This document shows positions 34,250 to 42,365 of a stretch of DNA of 49,054 nucleotides, piece after piece. Position numbers and translations under genes: made by a program. This DNA is from Thomasclavelia sp. (lineage in GTDB: Bacteria; Bacillota_I; Bacilli_A; Erysipelotrichales; Erysipelotrichaceae), in assembly GCA_020024765.1 (NCBI GenBank), contig JAHHTG010000001.1, forward strand, positions 1 to 49,054, written 5' to 3'. The notes beneath the pieces are model-generated. The model did not search any database and was not told the origin of the DNA. It saw nothing but the letters and a program-made list of their open reading frames with translations. How positions within the stretch are numbered: the stretch's first letter is position 1; the number at the start of each line of letters is the position of its first letter.

Positions 34250-35122
34250 TTACTTCGTTAAATTGGTCTTTTGGTACAAATAACCAGTATCAAAAGCACA
34301 TTCTGGGCATTCTACAACCAATTCTTCAATCACATCCATGTAGTTGTCTTCATTGACTTTACTAAACGCTTTTAAAATACTCATTGTTTCATCTTCACTT
34401 AAGAAAACATTATCAATAATTGCGCGCTTTAAAAAAGTCTTTAAAGTCGGATATTCTTTTAAAGCTAATAAAATATAATCAGTATAAATTTGTGTACCAT
34501 ATTGATTCTCAATGATAGGCAATGCATAATCACGAGTTTCTTCAACGATCTTTAAATGTTCTTTATTGGTTGGATCATAATCCTTGCCGATATATTTAAA
34601 ATAGTTTGTTAAGAATTTACGTTTTGATGTTGCTGACTTTAAATAACCGGCTACTTGCATCTCAAGATTTGGTGTATGTTTAGCCATACGCATAATTTCG
34701 TTATAAGTAATTTCACGAGCTAAAACAACACTGCCAATACCCTTATTCAAATAGAAGTTAGCATCTAAAGAATTGGTCATTAAAGTTGTTGGGTCATAGA
34801 TTAATTTATCTTCGGAACCTAGTTCTTTAGCAACCGCATAGACACTTAAGTCGGTAAAATAAATTCCTTTAACTCCCATCTTCAATAAAATTCTTAAGTA
34901 ATCTTTTAATGTATCTTTATCCTTTTCTTCAATCATCGTATCAATTGAAATATAAAGATTAAGTTGTGACGATACTGTTTGTTTCTTAATGCTAAATAAA
35001 TCATTAAGGCTAAACTTGTAACGACTAGAAAATAATGATGTTCCGGCAATCACTCCACCAACACCATATTGCTTGTATTTATCAATATTTTCGATTTGAT
35101 TTAATGTAACTAATAATTCCAT
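34250..35122 (-). CDS. trhP1: Small U32-like partner TrhP1 (YrrN-like)
   Basis: A 290-residue protein resembling the short U32 partner. It has VAGTSLFSSRYKFSLNDL, GVKGIYFTDLSVYAVAKELG and DPTTLMTNSLDANFYLNKGI, but no Fe-S cysteines in the U32 positions. It is placed directly before trhP2, as in Bacillus yrrN-yrrO, which supports the assignment. It heads the RNA-modification operon. No Shine-Dalgarno is present; an extended -10 (TGCTAGAAT) ends six bases before the ATG. Confidence 0.8.
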   Translation of the reverse strand: MELLVTLNQIENIDKYKQYGVGGVIAGTSLFSSRYKFSLNDLFSIKKQTVSSQLNLYISIDTMIEEKDKDTLKDYLRILLKMGVKGIYFTDLSVYAVAKELGSEDKLIYDPTTLMTNSLDANFYLNKGIGSVVLAREITYNEIMRMAKHTPNLEMQVAGYLKSATSKRKFLTNYFKYIGKDYDPTNKEHLKIVEETRDYALPIIENQYGTQIYTDYILLALKEYPTLKTFLKRAIIDNVFLSEDETMSILKAFSKVNEDNYMDVIEELVVECPECAFDTGYLYQKTNLTK

Positions 35123-35128
35123 GGCATT

Positions 35129-35137
35129 ATTCTAGCA
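35129..35137 (-). promoter_or_regulatory. Extended -10 before trhP1 (leaderless mRNA predicted)
   Basis: TGC-TAGAAT on the minus strand, then six bases to the ATG. The -35 is weak, which the extended -10 can offset. Confidence 0.5.
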
Positions 35138-35153
35138 TAAATAGGAACTTTTA

Positions 35154-35182
35154 TTGCATTTTAATCCTGATATTGTAATAAT
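35154..35182 (+). promoter_or_regulatory. Promoter giving a leaderless ECF S-component mRNA
   Basis: TTGCAT (35154-35159), 17 bp, AATAAT (35177-35182), six bases (AAGGTT) and the ATG. The AAGG is too close to the ATG to serve as a normal ribosome site. Confidence 0.55.
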
Positions 35183-35188
35183 AAGGTT

Positions 35189-35776
35189 ATGAAAAAGCAA
35201 ACAAATATTGAAAAAACTAAGTATATCGCGATTGCAGGAATCTTCTTAGCCCTTCATGTGGTTATTAGTGGTTTCTTCATTCCGGTAGGAGAAAATCTTC
35301 GTATCTATTTCACATATTTATTGGTTATGACTTTGGCAATTATCTTACCGCCAAAGATGGCATTTCTCTATGCTTTCATCGAAGACATCATAGCGTTCTT
35401 TGTAATGCCTCCTGGTGGTCCTTTCTTTTTCGGCTATACGATTACCGCAATTGTTAGCATGATGATTTATTCTTTCTTTTTATATAAGGAAGTAACATTA
35501 TCCCGCATCGTTTTAGCTAAAACATCGGTAAATATTATCGCCAACATTTTTTTAAATAGTATTTGGAGCGCAATGTTATATTCACATGGCTTCATCTATT
35601 ACCTCGGCAAAAGCATTGTAAAAAATACAGTACTATTACCAGTTGAAATTCTAGGCTTCGTTCTATTTTATCAACTTGTTTATCCAATATTCGTCAAAAA
35701 CAAGTTCTTAAAGCCAGGCGAGAAAGCCTTGCAAATACACACAGGTTGTCCAATCAAGAAACTATTCTCAAAATAG
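35189..35776 (+). CDS. ECF transporter S component, folate-type (FolT-like)
   Basis: A 195-residue protein with six helices. It has the FolT-type features LRIYFTYLLVMTLAIILPP, a GGPFFFGYTITA loop and NTVLLPVEILGF near the end. S components capture a vitamin and share an EcfAAT energising module that is coded elsewhere. Folate specificity is inferred from resemblance to FolT and could be another vitamin. No THF riboswitch lies upstream, because the transcript seems leaderless. A terminator overlaps the stop. Confidence 0.82.
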   Translation: MKKQTNIEKTKYIAIAGIFLALHVVISGFFIPVGENLRIYFTYLLVMTLAIILPPKMAFLYAFIEDIIAFFVMPPGGPFFFGYTITAIVSMMIYSFFLYKEVTLSRIVLAKTSVNIIANIFLNSIWSAMLYSHGFIYYLGKSIVKNTVLLPVEILGFVLFYQLVYPIFVKNKFLKPGEKALQIHTGCPIKKLFSK

Positions 35777-35787
35777 TTTCTTTTTTT
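35758..35787 (+). terminator. Terminator of the ECF S-component gene
   Basis: GAAACTATT and AATAGTTTC around 5 bases, then seven T. The stop codon is in the stem. Confidence 0.88.
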
Positions 35788-35791
35788 CACA

Positions 35792-35818
35792 CAAAAAGAA
35801 AAGACTCTTACGAGTCTT
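35792..35818 (-). terminator. Terminator of the small membrane protein gene
   Basis: AAGACTC and GAGTCTT around 4 bases, then TTCTTTTTGT on the minus strand. Confidence 0.75.
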
Positions 35819-36161
35819 AATCAAAGAATGACCATCCACAATAAATGTAGATTAAATAAACAATATAACCATAAAGTCCTAAGTAATTAAAGATTGTCTT
35901 TAATTCTGGAATCATGATATAGCCAAGATCCCACACTAAGAAGAAAATCATGACGAATGAAATCAATACTTTACGCACCCAAGTTTCATATTTACGACGT
36001 TTACCAATGTTGAGCGATAAACCAAACGCAAATAAGAGACAAGCTCGTAAAATGATAATAATACTTTCGCCTAGCGTACCATTAAGTAGTGGGTCTAACC
36101 AACGTACCCCAATTGAAAGTAATAACATAATTCCTAAAGGTAAAAAATATTTTCTATACAT
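35817..36161 (-). CDS. Small membrane protein of unknown function
   Basis: A 114-residue protein starting at ATG 36161 (MYRKYFLPLGIM) with four hydrophobic helices and a central basic loop (GKRRKYETWVRK). I do not recognise a family. Its promoter is strong (TTGAAA-17-TATAAT) and ends eight bases before the ATG with no Shine-Dalgarno. A terminator follows directly, so it is expressed alone. Confidence 0.7.
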   Translation of the reverse strand: MYRKYFLPLGIMLLLSIGVRWLDPLLNGTLGESIIIILRACLLFAFGLSLNIGKRRKYETWVRKVLISFVMIFFLVWDLGYIMIPELKTIFNYLGLYGYIVYLIYIYCGWSFFD

Positions 36162-36169
36162 ACTCAATT

Positions 36170-36198
36170 ATTATAATATCGTTTAAATGAGTTTTCAA
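36170..36198 (-). promoter_or_regulatory. Strong promoter of the small membrane protein gene
   Basis: TTGAAA (36198-36193), 17 bp, TATAAT (36175-36170), then eight bases to the ATG on the minus strand. Confidence 0.65.
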
Positions 36199-36214
36199 TT
36201 AAACAGAAATAAAA

Positions 36215-36243
36215 AACTCTGAATCTTACTTCAATCCAGAGTT
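36215..36243 (-). terminator. Terminator closing the structured gap on the minus strand
   Basis: AACTCTG and CAGAGTT enclose a partly paired 15-base loop and are followed by TTTTTTATTT. It shows that something is transcribed leftwards through 36244-36540. Confidence 0.7.
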
Positions 36244-36431
36244 CATCACCAAATTTTCGAAATACATTGCTCTTAGAATAATTCTAAGATTAGAAAGATT
36301 TATTATCACGAGCTTTTAGGACCTCACATAATCCTTTCTAAATTTTATTTTTTCATTCATTTAGTCTTAATTAATAATCAAAATTATTGATTAGCATATA
36401 GGCCTAACCTATATTTACATATTATTCTTTT

Positions 36432-36476
36432 TTATTTACGAGATCCAAAGATCTCAACTAATATTGTAGGTTCCAT
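36432..36476 (-). CDS. Possible 14-residue peptide with a strong ribosome site
   Basis: ATG at 36476 opens 14 codons (MEPTILVEIFGSRK) and a TAA. AGGAGG lies nine bases upstream, one of the best ribosome sites in the window. The GAGATC hairpin is inside its coding part, as in translation-sensing leader peptides. No regulated gene follows before the terminator, so its target, if any, is unclear. Confidence 0.4.
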   Translation of the reverse strand: MEPTILVEIFGSRK

Positions 36477-36528
36477 TAACTTTAACCTCCTAAGATCTTC
36501 ATCTTTAATTGGTATTCTTTTTACACTT

Positions 36529-36553
36529 ATATAGTAACAAATCCATACTATAT
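36529..36553 (-). promoter_or_regulatory. Perfect inverted repeat upstream of the small peptide
   Basis: ATATAGTA-9-TACTATAT. It lies at the expected promoter of the minus-strand transcript and includes -10-like TATATA, so it could be an operator. Confidence 0.4.
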
Positions 36554-36611
36554 TTAAAGTCTATTAATAAAAAATTTTTTGAGGTATAATAAAAGAGTGA
36601 GGTAATCAATT

Positions 36612-36634
36612 AAGCGCCAGTATTTCTGGCGCTT
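36612..36634. terminator. Hairpin at the pcrA 3' side
   Basis: AAGCGCCAG and its exact complement around 5 bases. The T-run is better on the plus strand (TTTATTT) than on the minus strand, so it may end a short plus-strand transcript as well as pcrA. A TATAAT at 36585-36590 could start that RNA. Confidence 0.6.
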
Positions 36635-36638
36635 TTAT

Positions 36639-38780
36639 TTATTTCTCAATCTTTTTAATCGATGGGTGAGTACTTAGAATTTTCTTAATCCCAACCGGAT
36701 GCAGGAAGGCTACTTTAATAAATTGACCATCAACACCCACAACAACCCCTTTGCCATACATAGTATGTTCAACATGGTCATGCATCTTAATTTTAGATTT
36801 GACCGTGGTTGCTGTTGCACTCTTTCTTGGTGTAACACCTTTTTCTGATAAATCATCAAAGAAGACAGTTGCAGGACGTTTAGGGGCCGATAAATCTTCG
36901 ACGTATTTCTCATCAATTTCACAAATAAATCTAGACGTTGTCTTTGAATTTTGTGTAATGAAACTAAAGCCATTGTTGTCAGTTAAATATAGATGTCGTT
37001 TAGCACGTGTATAGGCAACATAAGCTAATCGGCGTTCCTCTTCAATACCTTTTAAACCTTCAGCCATAGTTCTTTCGCTTGGAAAAACACCTTCTGACAT
37101 ACCGATAACAAAGACAGTATCAAATTCTAGACCCTTAGCACTATGGATTGTCATCAATGTAACACCTTCATTCGGTTTATCGCTAGCACGATCGGTATAT
37201 AGTGAAATCATTTGTAAATATTCATCCAAATTGCTTTCTGGATATGTTTCTTGATAATTCTTAATATCGTCAAGCAATGACTTAATATTTTCTAAACGTT
37301 CTGTTTCGTTTTCTTTTTCTAAGGCTGCACGATAACCAGAATCAGTTAAAACGGCATTTAATAATTTTTCTAAATCATTATTTTCTAACATCAAACGCCA
37401 TTTTTCAATCATCGTTACAAAGTTGTCAAAAACATTGCGATTCTTAGTGTATAAGCCATTCTTTATGACTTCATACATCGAAATCTTATTAGCACGGGCA
37501 ATATCTAAAATACCATCAATGGTCTTTTGCCCAATACCACGCCGTGGTGTATTAATAATTCTTTGGAATGATAAATCATCACCCGTCACAAGTAATCTCA
37601 AATATGATAAGACATCTTTAATTTCAGCACGTTCATAGAATCTAATAGCCCCAAAAATCATATACGGAATTCTAGATTCCATCAACATTTTTTCAATTGA
37701 ACGTGATAAATAGTTCGAACGATATAAAATCGCAATATCACTAAAAGTTTTGCCATTGTTAACTAATTTCACAATTTCTTGAGCTACATAGAAAGCTTCA
37801 CTATCTTCACTCTCGAGTGTTTTGTGGATAATTTTATCGCCATCACCCGATGAAGTAAATAAGTTCTTATCAATACGCATACGGTTATTGCGAATTAGGC
37901 TGTTAGCACCATTTAAAATATTATTCGTAGAACGATAGTTCTCATCAAGGACGATTGTCTTAGCATTTTTAAATTGTTTCTCAAAATCCATAATAATTTG
38001 GACATCTGCACCACGCCATGTATAAATAGTTTGATCTGGATCACCCACAACATAAACATTGTCATGCACAGTAGCCAATTGGCGAATTAAACGATATTGA
38101 ATCTTATCAACGTCTTGGAATTCATCAACATGAATATAATGGAAACGATTTGACCATTTTTCTTTAATTGTCGGATATTTAGCAAATAAATCAACAGTCC
38201 AAAGAATTAAATCATCAAAGTCTAAGGCATAAAGTTGTTTTAGACGTTTAACATAATAATCATAGACTTTGGCTTTATCTTCTTCACGAGGATCACCGCT
38301 TGCAAGTTGTAATGCGTGTTCTGGTGTCATATATTCACTCTTATTATTTGAAATATAACCTAAAGCAGTACTATAACTAAGAATCTTTTTATCTAAGTTA
38401 TATTCCTTGTAAGCTTCTTTAAGGATGGCGTTTTGGTCATTTTGATCAACGATAGTAAAATTACGTGGATAGCCCAATGTCTCGATATCAGAACGCAAAA
38501 TGCGAACACATAATGAATGGATTGTTGAAATCATGACTTGGCCATTATCTTCACCAATCATGTCAGTAATTCTTTCTTTCATTTCACGAGCTGCTTTATT
38601 TGTAAAAGTAATCGCTAAAATATTCCAAGGAGCGACATTCTTTTGTTCGATTAAATAAGCAATACGCATTGTCAAAACACGAGTCTTTCCCGAACCCGCA
38701 CCAGCTACAATCCTAATATGGGATTCATCAGCTAAAACTGCTTCTTGTTGAGCTTTGTTTAAGTCACTAAATTTAACCAT
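36639..38780 (-). CDS. pcrA: ATP-dependent DNA helicase PcrA/UvrD
   Basis: A 713-residue superfamily 1A helicase: GAGSGKTRVLTMRIAYL (Walker A), VDEFQDVDKIQY (Walker B), GDPDQTIYTWRGAD, LDENYRSTNNIL, LMTIHSAKGLEFDTVF and AYVAYTRAKRHLYL. The C-terminal Tudor-like end (HTMYGKGVVVGVDG) is typical of PcrA. It unwinds DNA 3' to 5' in repair and plasmid replication and can clear stalled RNA polymerase. AGAGGAGG precedes the ATG. It appears monocistronic. Confidence 0.97.
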   Translation of the reverse strand: MVKFSDLNKAQQEAVLADESHIRIVAGAGSGKTRVLTMRIAYLIEQKNVAPWNILAITFTNKAAREMKERITDMIGEDNGQVMISTIHSLCVRILRSDIETLGYPRNFTIVDQNDQNAILKEAYKEYNLDKKILSYSTALGYISNNKSEYMTPEHALQLASGDPREEDKAKVYDYYVKRLKQLYALDFDDLILWTVDLFAKYPTIKEKWSNRFHYIHVDEFQDVDKIQYRLIRQLATVHDNVYVVGDPDQTIYTWRGADVQIIMDFEKQFKNAKTIVLDENYRSTNNILNGANSLIRNNRMRIDKNLFTSSGDGDKIIHKTLESEDSEAFYVAQEIVKLVNNGKTFSDIAILYRSNYLSRSIEKMLMESRIPYMIFGAIRFYERAEIKDVLSYLRLLVTGDDLSFQRIINTPRRGIGQKTIDGILDIARANKISMYEVIKNGLYTKNRNVFDNFVTMIEKWRLMLENNDLEKLLNAVLTDSGYRAALEKENETERLENIKSLLDDIKNYQETYPESNLDEYLQMISLYTDRASDKPNEGVTLMTIHSAKGLEFDTVFVIGMSEGVFPSERTMAEGLKGIEEERRLAYVAYTRAKRHLYLTDNNGFSFITQNSKTTSRFICEIDEKYVEDLSAPKRPATVFFDDLSEKGVTPRKSATATTVKSKIKMHDHVEHTMYGKGVVVGVDGQFIKVAFLHPVGIKKILSTHPSIKKIEK

Positions 38781-38891
38781 AAGTCCTCCTCTAAAAAGTA
38801 TGCCTATCCATTATATACACTATAAATTTTTATTGCCATAATAAATATCTCGATGTTTGGCATTGGTTAGCACGATACCCTTAAAACATGC

Positions 38892-38897
38892 TATAAT
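38892..38897 (+). promoter_or_regulatory. Extended -10 before the methyltransferase (leaderless mRNA predicted)
   Basis: TGC-TATAAT is followed by six bases (TTGACT) and the ATG at 38904. No Shine-Dalgarno fits in six bases. Confidence 0.6.
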
Positions 38898-38903
38898 TTG
38901 ACT

Positions 38904-39782
38904 ATGATAAAGAGTAAAGAATTTAATGAATATATCCTGCTTGACGCAGGTGATAAAGAAAAATTGGAAAGTTGGAATGGAGTCGTTTTAAGAAGACCTG
39001 ATCCAATGGCTATCTGGCCAAAAACAAGTCCAAAGATGTGGGACAAATGTGACGCCTTTTACCACCGCAGTAATAAAGGAGGCGGTAGTTGGGAATTCAA
39101 GCGTCCATTAAGGGAACATTGGACTTTAAACTTCCGCGATTTAACTTTTAAAGTTTCACCAACAAACTTTAAACATACTGGTTTATTCCCTGAACAAGCT
39201 GCTAACTGGGAATTCATCTATGATCAAGTTGCTGAAGCCTCTAAACATAAAGAAATTAAAATTTTAAATTTATTCGCTTATACTGGCGCAGCAACCATGG
39301 TTGCTTCTAAGGCTGGCGCAGCAGAAGTAGTTCATGTTGATGCTTCAAAAGGAATGGTTGAATGGGCTAAAGAAAACGCTCAATTATCATGTTTAAATAA
39401 AAATGTCATCCGTTACATTGTTGATGACTGCTTAAAATTTATGAAACGTGAAGTTCGTCGTGGACACAAGTATCATGGTATCATCATGGATCCACCTTCA
39501 TATGGTCGTGGACCTAATGGCGAATTATTCCGTTTTGAAGATCAAATTAATGAATTGTTAGCTGAAGCAGTTAAGCTACTTGATGATAATCCATTATTCT
39601 TAATCGTTAACTCATATACAACCGGCTATTCAAGCACTGTTCTAACTAATGTCATGAATGCCCATCTAACAGCATTTAAAGATAAAGGTTATGTTGAATC
39701 TGATGAACTTGGTATTAAGGTTGTAGATAAAGAATTATATTTGCCTTGTGGTTTAACAACACGTTGGGTACACAATGATTAA
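38904..39782 (+). CDS. RlmI/COG1092-type RNA methyltransferase
   Basis: A 292-residue class I methyltransferase. An N-terminal part (about 1-100) leads to ILNLFAYTGAATMVASKAGA (motif I), VVHVDASKGMVEWAKENA and MDPPSYGRGPNGELFRFE (motif IV, DPPSY). This fits the RlmI/RlmK family that methylates 23S rRNA cytosine or guanine. The start is ATG 38904, because a TTG six bases earlier would leave the -10 adjoining it. The stop overlaps the next gene by 8 bases. Confidence 0.85.
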   Translation: MIKSKEFNEYILLDAGDKEKLESWNGVVLRRPDPMAIWPKTSPKMWDKCDAFYHRSNKGGGSWEFKRPLREHWTLNFRDLTFKVSPTNFKHTGLFPEQAANWEFIYDQVAEASKHKEIKILNLFAYTGAATMVASKAGAAEVVHVDASKGMVEWAKENAQLSCLNKNVIRYIVDDCLKFMKREVRRGHKYHGIIMDPPSYGRGPNGELFRFEDQINELLAEAVKLLDDNPLFLIVNSYTTGYSSTVLTNVMNAHLTAFKDKGYVESDELGIKVVDKELYLPCGLTTRWVHND

Positions 39783-40422
39783 TGTTATATACGAAGACAA
39801 TCATTTATTAGTGGTTGAAAAACCCGTGAACATTCCAATGCAAGCCGATTCTTCAAAAGACTTAGATCTTTTAAGTATGGTTAAACAGTATTTAGTAAAA
39901 AAATACAATAAACCAGGTGATGCCTATGTTGGACTTGTTCATAGATTGGATCGTCCAGTTGGTGGTGTTTGTGTTTTCGCAAAAACTTCCAAAGCTGCAA
40001 ATCGTTTATCTCAGATGATTGCCAAACACGATTTTGAAAAAGCTTATTATGCTGTCGTAACAGATAATGGCTTAGAAGAAAGTGGAACTTTTGAAGATTA
40101 TCTTTTAAAGGACCACAATACCAATACTGTTAAAGTTAACCCTAAAGGAAAATATGCCAAACTTGATTATCAAGTTATCAAAAGAGCGAACAATCTCGCT
40201 TTAGTCGATGTCAATTTGCACACTGGTCGTTCTCATCAAATCAGAGTACAATTTTCATCACGTAATCATGCCTTATACGGCGACCAACGTTATAACAAAC
40301 AAGCTAAAGTTGGCCAACAAATCGCTTTGTGGTCATACCGTTTAGCTTTTATACATCCTGTTACTAAAGAGAAAATGGAATTCGTGTTAAAACCTCACGA
40401 TCGTTATCCATTTAATATTTAA
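39775..40422 (+). CDS. RluA-family pseudouridine synthase without S4 domain
   Basis: A 215-residue protein. The catalytic motif is GLVHRLDRPVGGVCVFAKTS, where Asp is the nucleophile, and LVDVNLHTGRSHQIRVQFS supports the RluA class. The absence of an N-terminal S4 domain makes it like short RluA members that modify tRNA or 23S rRNA; the site is unknown. The RPVGG at the active loop replaces the more usual RxTSG. Its ATG lies inside the upstream stop, so the two are coupled. Confidence 0.9.
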   Translation: MINVIYEDNHLLVVEKPVNIPMQADSSKDLDLLSMVKQYLVKKYNKPGDAYVGLVHRLDRPVGGVCVFAKTSKAANRLSQMIAKHDFEKAYYAVVTDNGLEESGTFEDYLLKDHNTNTVKVNPKGKYAKLDYQVIKRANNLALVDVNLHTGRSHQIRVQFSSRNHALYGDQRYNKQAKVGQQIALWSYRLAFIHPVTKEKMEFVLKPHDRYPFNI

Positions 40423-40438
40423 ATAAAGGAGTTCCATC

Positions 40439-41554
40439 ATGTCAAAGAAACAAGTTAAACAAAAACGTGTCATCAATCGTTGGGCAGTTGTCTTAATTTC
40501 AGCCGTCCTTCTTGTCGTAATTTCTGTCTTCAAGATTCCAAGTTTCAAAAAACATCAAGCTTTAGTTAAACTTGGTTACACTGAAGAAGCTATTACCGCA
40601 ATTAAGGATCAAAGATTAACAACAACTATCATTGATAACGAGTATTATTCTGATTATCTAAATCAGGAAATTGTGAAGAAGAACTTTAAAAAAGATTACT
40701 TAATGTTATACCTATATCGTACAACTCTAACTGAAGATGATTTCTTACTTTATGATAAATTAATTGCTAAGGGTTATACAAAAGACGAGGTTAATAACCT
40801 TTTCAAAGAATTGAAGTTCTATGAATTAACTCCATTGCTAGTCTTTGATAAGATGGTTGATTTATCGATGTATATCGAAGATTGTCATCAAAACAATGAC
40901 AATAATAGTTTAGCCGCTTTCAAATTAAGCCATAACTATTTGTATCCATATCAAAACGTTAAGCCTGCCAAAAATATTGGTCAAGCCAATGTCTTAGTAA
41001 CACTTAAGAATGAACTCGGCGATTATAAACCTAAAAAATTAGTCCCATTATCGTATCAATACGCCGGTGAAGGCGTCCAAATTGATAACTTAGCTTACGA
41101 TGCTTTTATCGAATTATGGAAAGATATGATGGACAAAGATTTGCCTATCTATGCCTTAAGTGGTTATCGTAGTTATGACCAACAAGCCGAAATCTATAAC
41201 TCATATCAAAACCCAAAAGAAGCTGATGCCCAAAGTATTCGTCCAGGATTTGGTGAATCCCAAACCGGTTTAGATTTAACAGTTGTTGATTCACGAAATG
41301 AAAAATTAAGCAATTTTGGTAATACCGAAGAATATAAATATTTGGCTGAAAATGCACATAAATTCGGATTCATTATTAGATATCCTGAAAACAAAGCAAC
41401 AATTACAGGCTATGATTTTATTCCTTACCAAATTAGATTTGTTGGTAAAGATTTAGCGCCAAAGATTAAAGAAAGTGGGTTAACTTACGAAGAATATTTC
41501 TACTTATACCTCGATGATGCCAAACCTATTTCAACTCCGGAAACTACCGAATAA
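40439..41554 (+). CDS. VanY-like D,D-carboxypeptidase fold with lost active site
   Basis: A 371-residue protein with one N-terminal membrane anchor (about residues 15-32), a helical region with a GYTEEAITAI-type repeat, and a VanY-like domain (about 205-360). The fold is clear: YALSGYRSYDQQAEIY and GFIIRYPENKATITGY. The metal centre is not: SxHxxGxAxD reads GESQTGLDLT, so the zinc His is Ser274 and the Asp is Thr281, and EPWHxRYVG reads IPYQIRFVG, so the catalytic Glu is Ile328 and the second His is Gln331. It may bind peptidoglycan or act as a regulator rather than cut it. AAGGAG precedes the ATG; it follows the RluA gene by 16 bp. Confidence 0.85.
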   Translation: MSKKQVKQKRVINRWAVVLISAVLLVVISVFKIPSFKKHQALVKLGYTEEAITAIKDQRLTTTIIDNEYYSDYLNQEIVKKNFKKDYLMLYLYRTTLTEDDFLLYDKLIAKGYTKDEVNNLFKELKFYELTPLLVFDKMVDLSMYIEDCHQNNDNNSLAAFKLSHNYLYPYQNVKPAKNIGQANVLVTLKNELGDYKPKKLVPLSYQYAGEGVQIDNLAYDAFIELWKDMMDKDLPIYALSGYRSYDQQAEIYNSYQNPKEADAQSIRPGFGESQTGLDLTVVDSRNEKLSNFGNTEEYKYLAENAHKFGFIIRYPENKATITGYDFIPYQIRFVGKDLAPKIKESGLTYEEYFYLYLDDAKPISTPETTE

Positions 41555-41558
41555 TTAT

Positions 41559-41588
41559 AAAACCTGCCAAGTGCAGGTTTTATTTTTT
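41559..41588. terminator. Bidirectional terminator
   Basis: AAAACCTGC and GCAGGTTTT around 5 bases, then TATTTTTT on the plus strand, between convergent genes. Confidence 0.85.
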
Positions 41589-42365
41589 CTTATAAATATC
41601 AATATTAAATTGCAGACGAGTAGATAACGTTTCTAGTTCTGCTAAGCGCAAGGAACGCTCTTTAGGTGTGTGATAATAATAAGGTGTCATCTTAAACAAA
41701 GCATCAATCTTATCTTGACCAATAACTTCTATGCAGTCTTCAACTTCTAAATGTCGAACAAGTTCAAAGGCTTTATCATTAACTTCTTCGATTTTATTAA
41801 GGTATGGCTCCTCATAAAGAACTTCTTTTAAATCGAATAAATGATAAGGCCCTGGACCTACCTTGATAAAATAACCATCACTCTTTAAAACACGAGCCAT
41901 TTCTTTGAAAGAATACGGGGCAAAAATACTTAGAACACCATCAACACAGTCATCCTTAACAGGCATATTAAAAACGCTAGCCACATAATAGTGCACATCA
42001 TGATTACCTTTAGCCGCTTTAGCTAGAGCTAATTTTGACATATCAAAGCCATAAACTTCAACATTTGTCTTTTCTTTAATAGCATTAGTATAATAGCCTT
42101 CACCACAACCAGCGTCAATTAACGTCTTAATGCCCAATTCTTGAATTAAAGCAATGATGCATTCTTTTAAAGCATGATAATAATCTTCGCTAAAGAATAA
42201 CTTACGAGCATCAACCATAACCTTATTATCGCCTGTACTCTTTTGCGTATGAATCAAAAGATTGGTATAACCTTGCTTAGCGATATCAAACATATGACCA
42301 TGGTCACATTTATAACTCTTGCCAACTTGTTTTAAAGTCGCACCGCAGTTGGGGCATCTTAACAT
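41580..42365 (-). CDS. rlmA: 23S rRNA (guanine-N1)-methyltransferase, RlmA family
   Basis: A 261-residue protein. The N-terminal zinc finger (MLRCPNCGATLK, then CDHGHMFDIAKQGYTNLL) is diagnostic of RlmA. It is followed by LIDAGCGEGYYTNAI (motif I) and a C-terminal VGPGPYHLFDLKEVLY. RlmA(I/II) methylates G745 or G748 in hairpin 35 of 23S rRNA. Which of the two is unclear; RlmA(II) affects tylosin sensitivity. The ATG overlaps the patatin stop by 7 bases. Confidence 0.92.
   Translation of the reverse strand: MLRCPNCGATLKQVGKSYKCDHGHMFDIAKQGYTNLLIHTQKSTGDNKVMVDARKLFFSEDYYHALKECIIALIQELGIKTLIDAGCGEGYYTNAIKEKTNVEVYGFDMSKLALAKAAKGNHDVHYYVASVFNMPVKDDCVDGVLSIFAPYSFKEMARVLKSDGYFIKVGPGPYHLFDLKEVLYEEPYLNKIEEVNDKAFELVRHLEVEDCIEVIGQDKIDALFKMTPYYYHTPKERSLRLAELETLSTRLQFNIDIYKKK

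Larger units (their letters stand above)
36244..36640 (-). other. Structured gap without a normal gene
   Basis: About 400 bp hold no ORF of usual size but several inverted repeats: 36271-36289 (nine-base arms, TCTTAGAAT), a TAATCA/TGATTA repeat near 36377-36392, 36398-36416 (ATATAGG/CCTATAT), 36440-36455 (GAGATC/GATCTC) and 36529-36553 (ATATAGTA, 8-9-8). A perfect AGGAGG precedes a 14-codon ORF at 36432-36476. The minus-strand terminator at 36215 fits a short independent transcript. It could be a leader-peptide RNA, a small regulatory RNA or a decayed gene. Confidence 0.5.

Noticed and set aside
35160..35188. THF riboswitch before the folate-type S component
   Set aside because: The promoter abuts the start codon, so no leader RNA is left to fold.
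36316..36360. A second 14-codon peptide (starts MNEKIKFRK)
   Set aside because: It has no ribosome site and is AT-rich; it is kept only as a note to the structured gap.
36271..36455. CRISPR repeats in the structured gap
   Set aside because: The inverted repeats differ from one another in sequence and spacing and are not a direct-repeat array.
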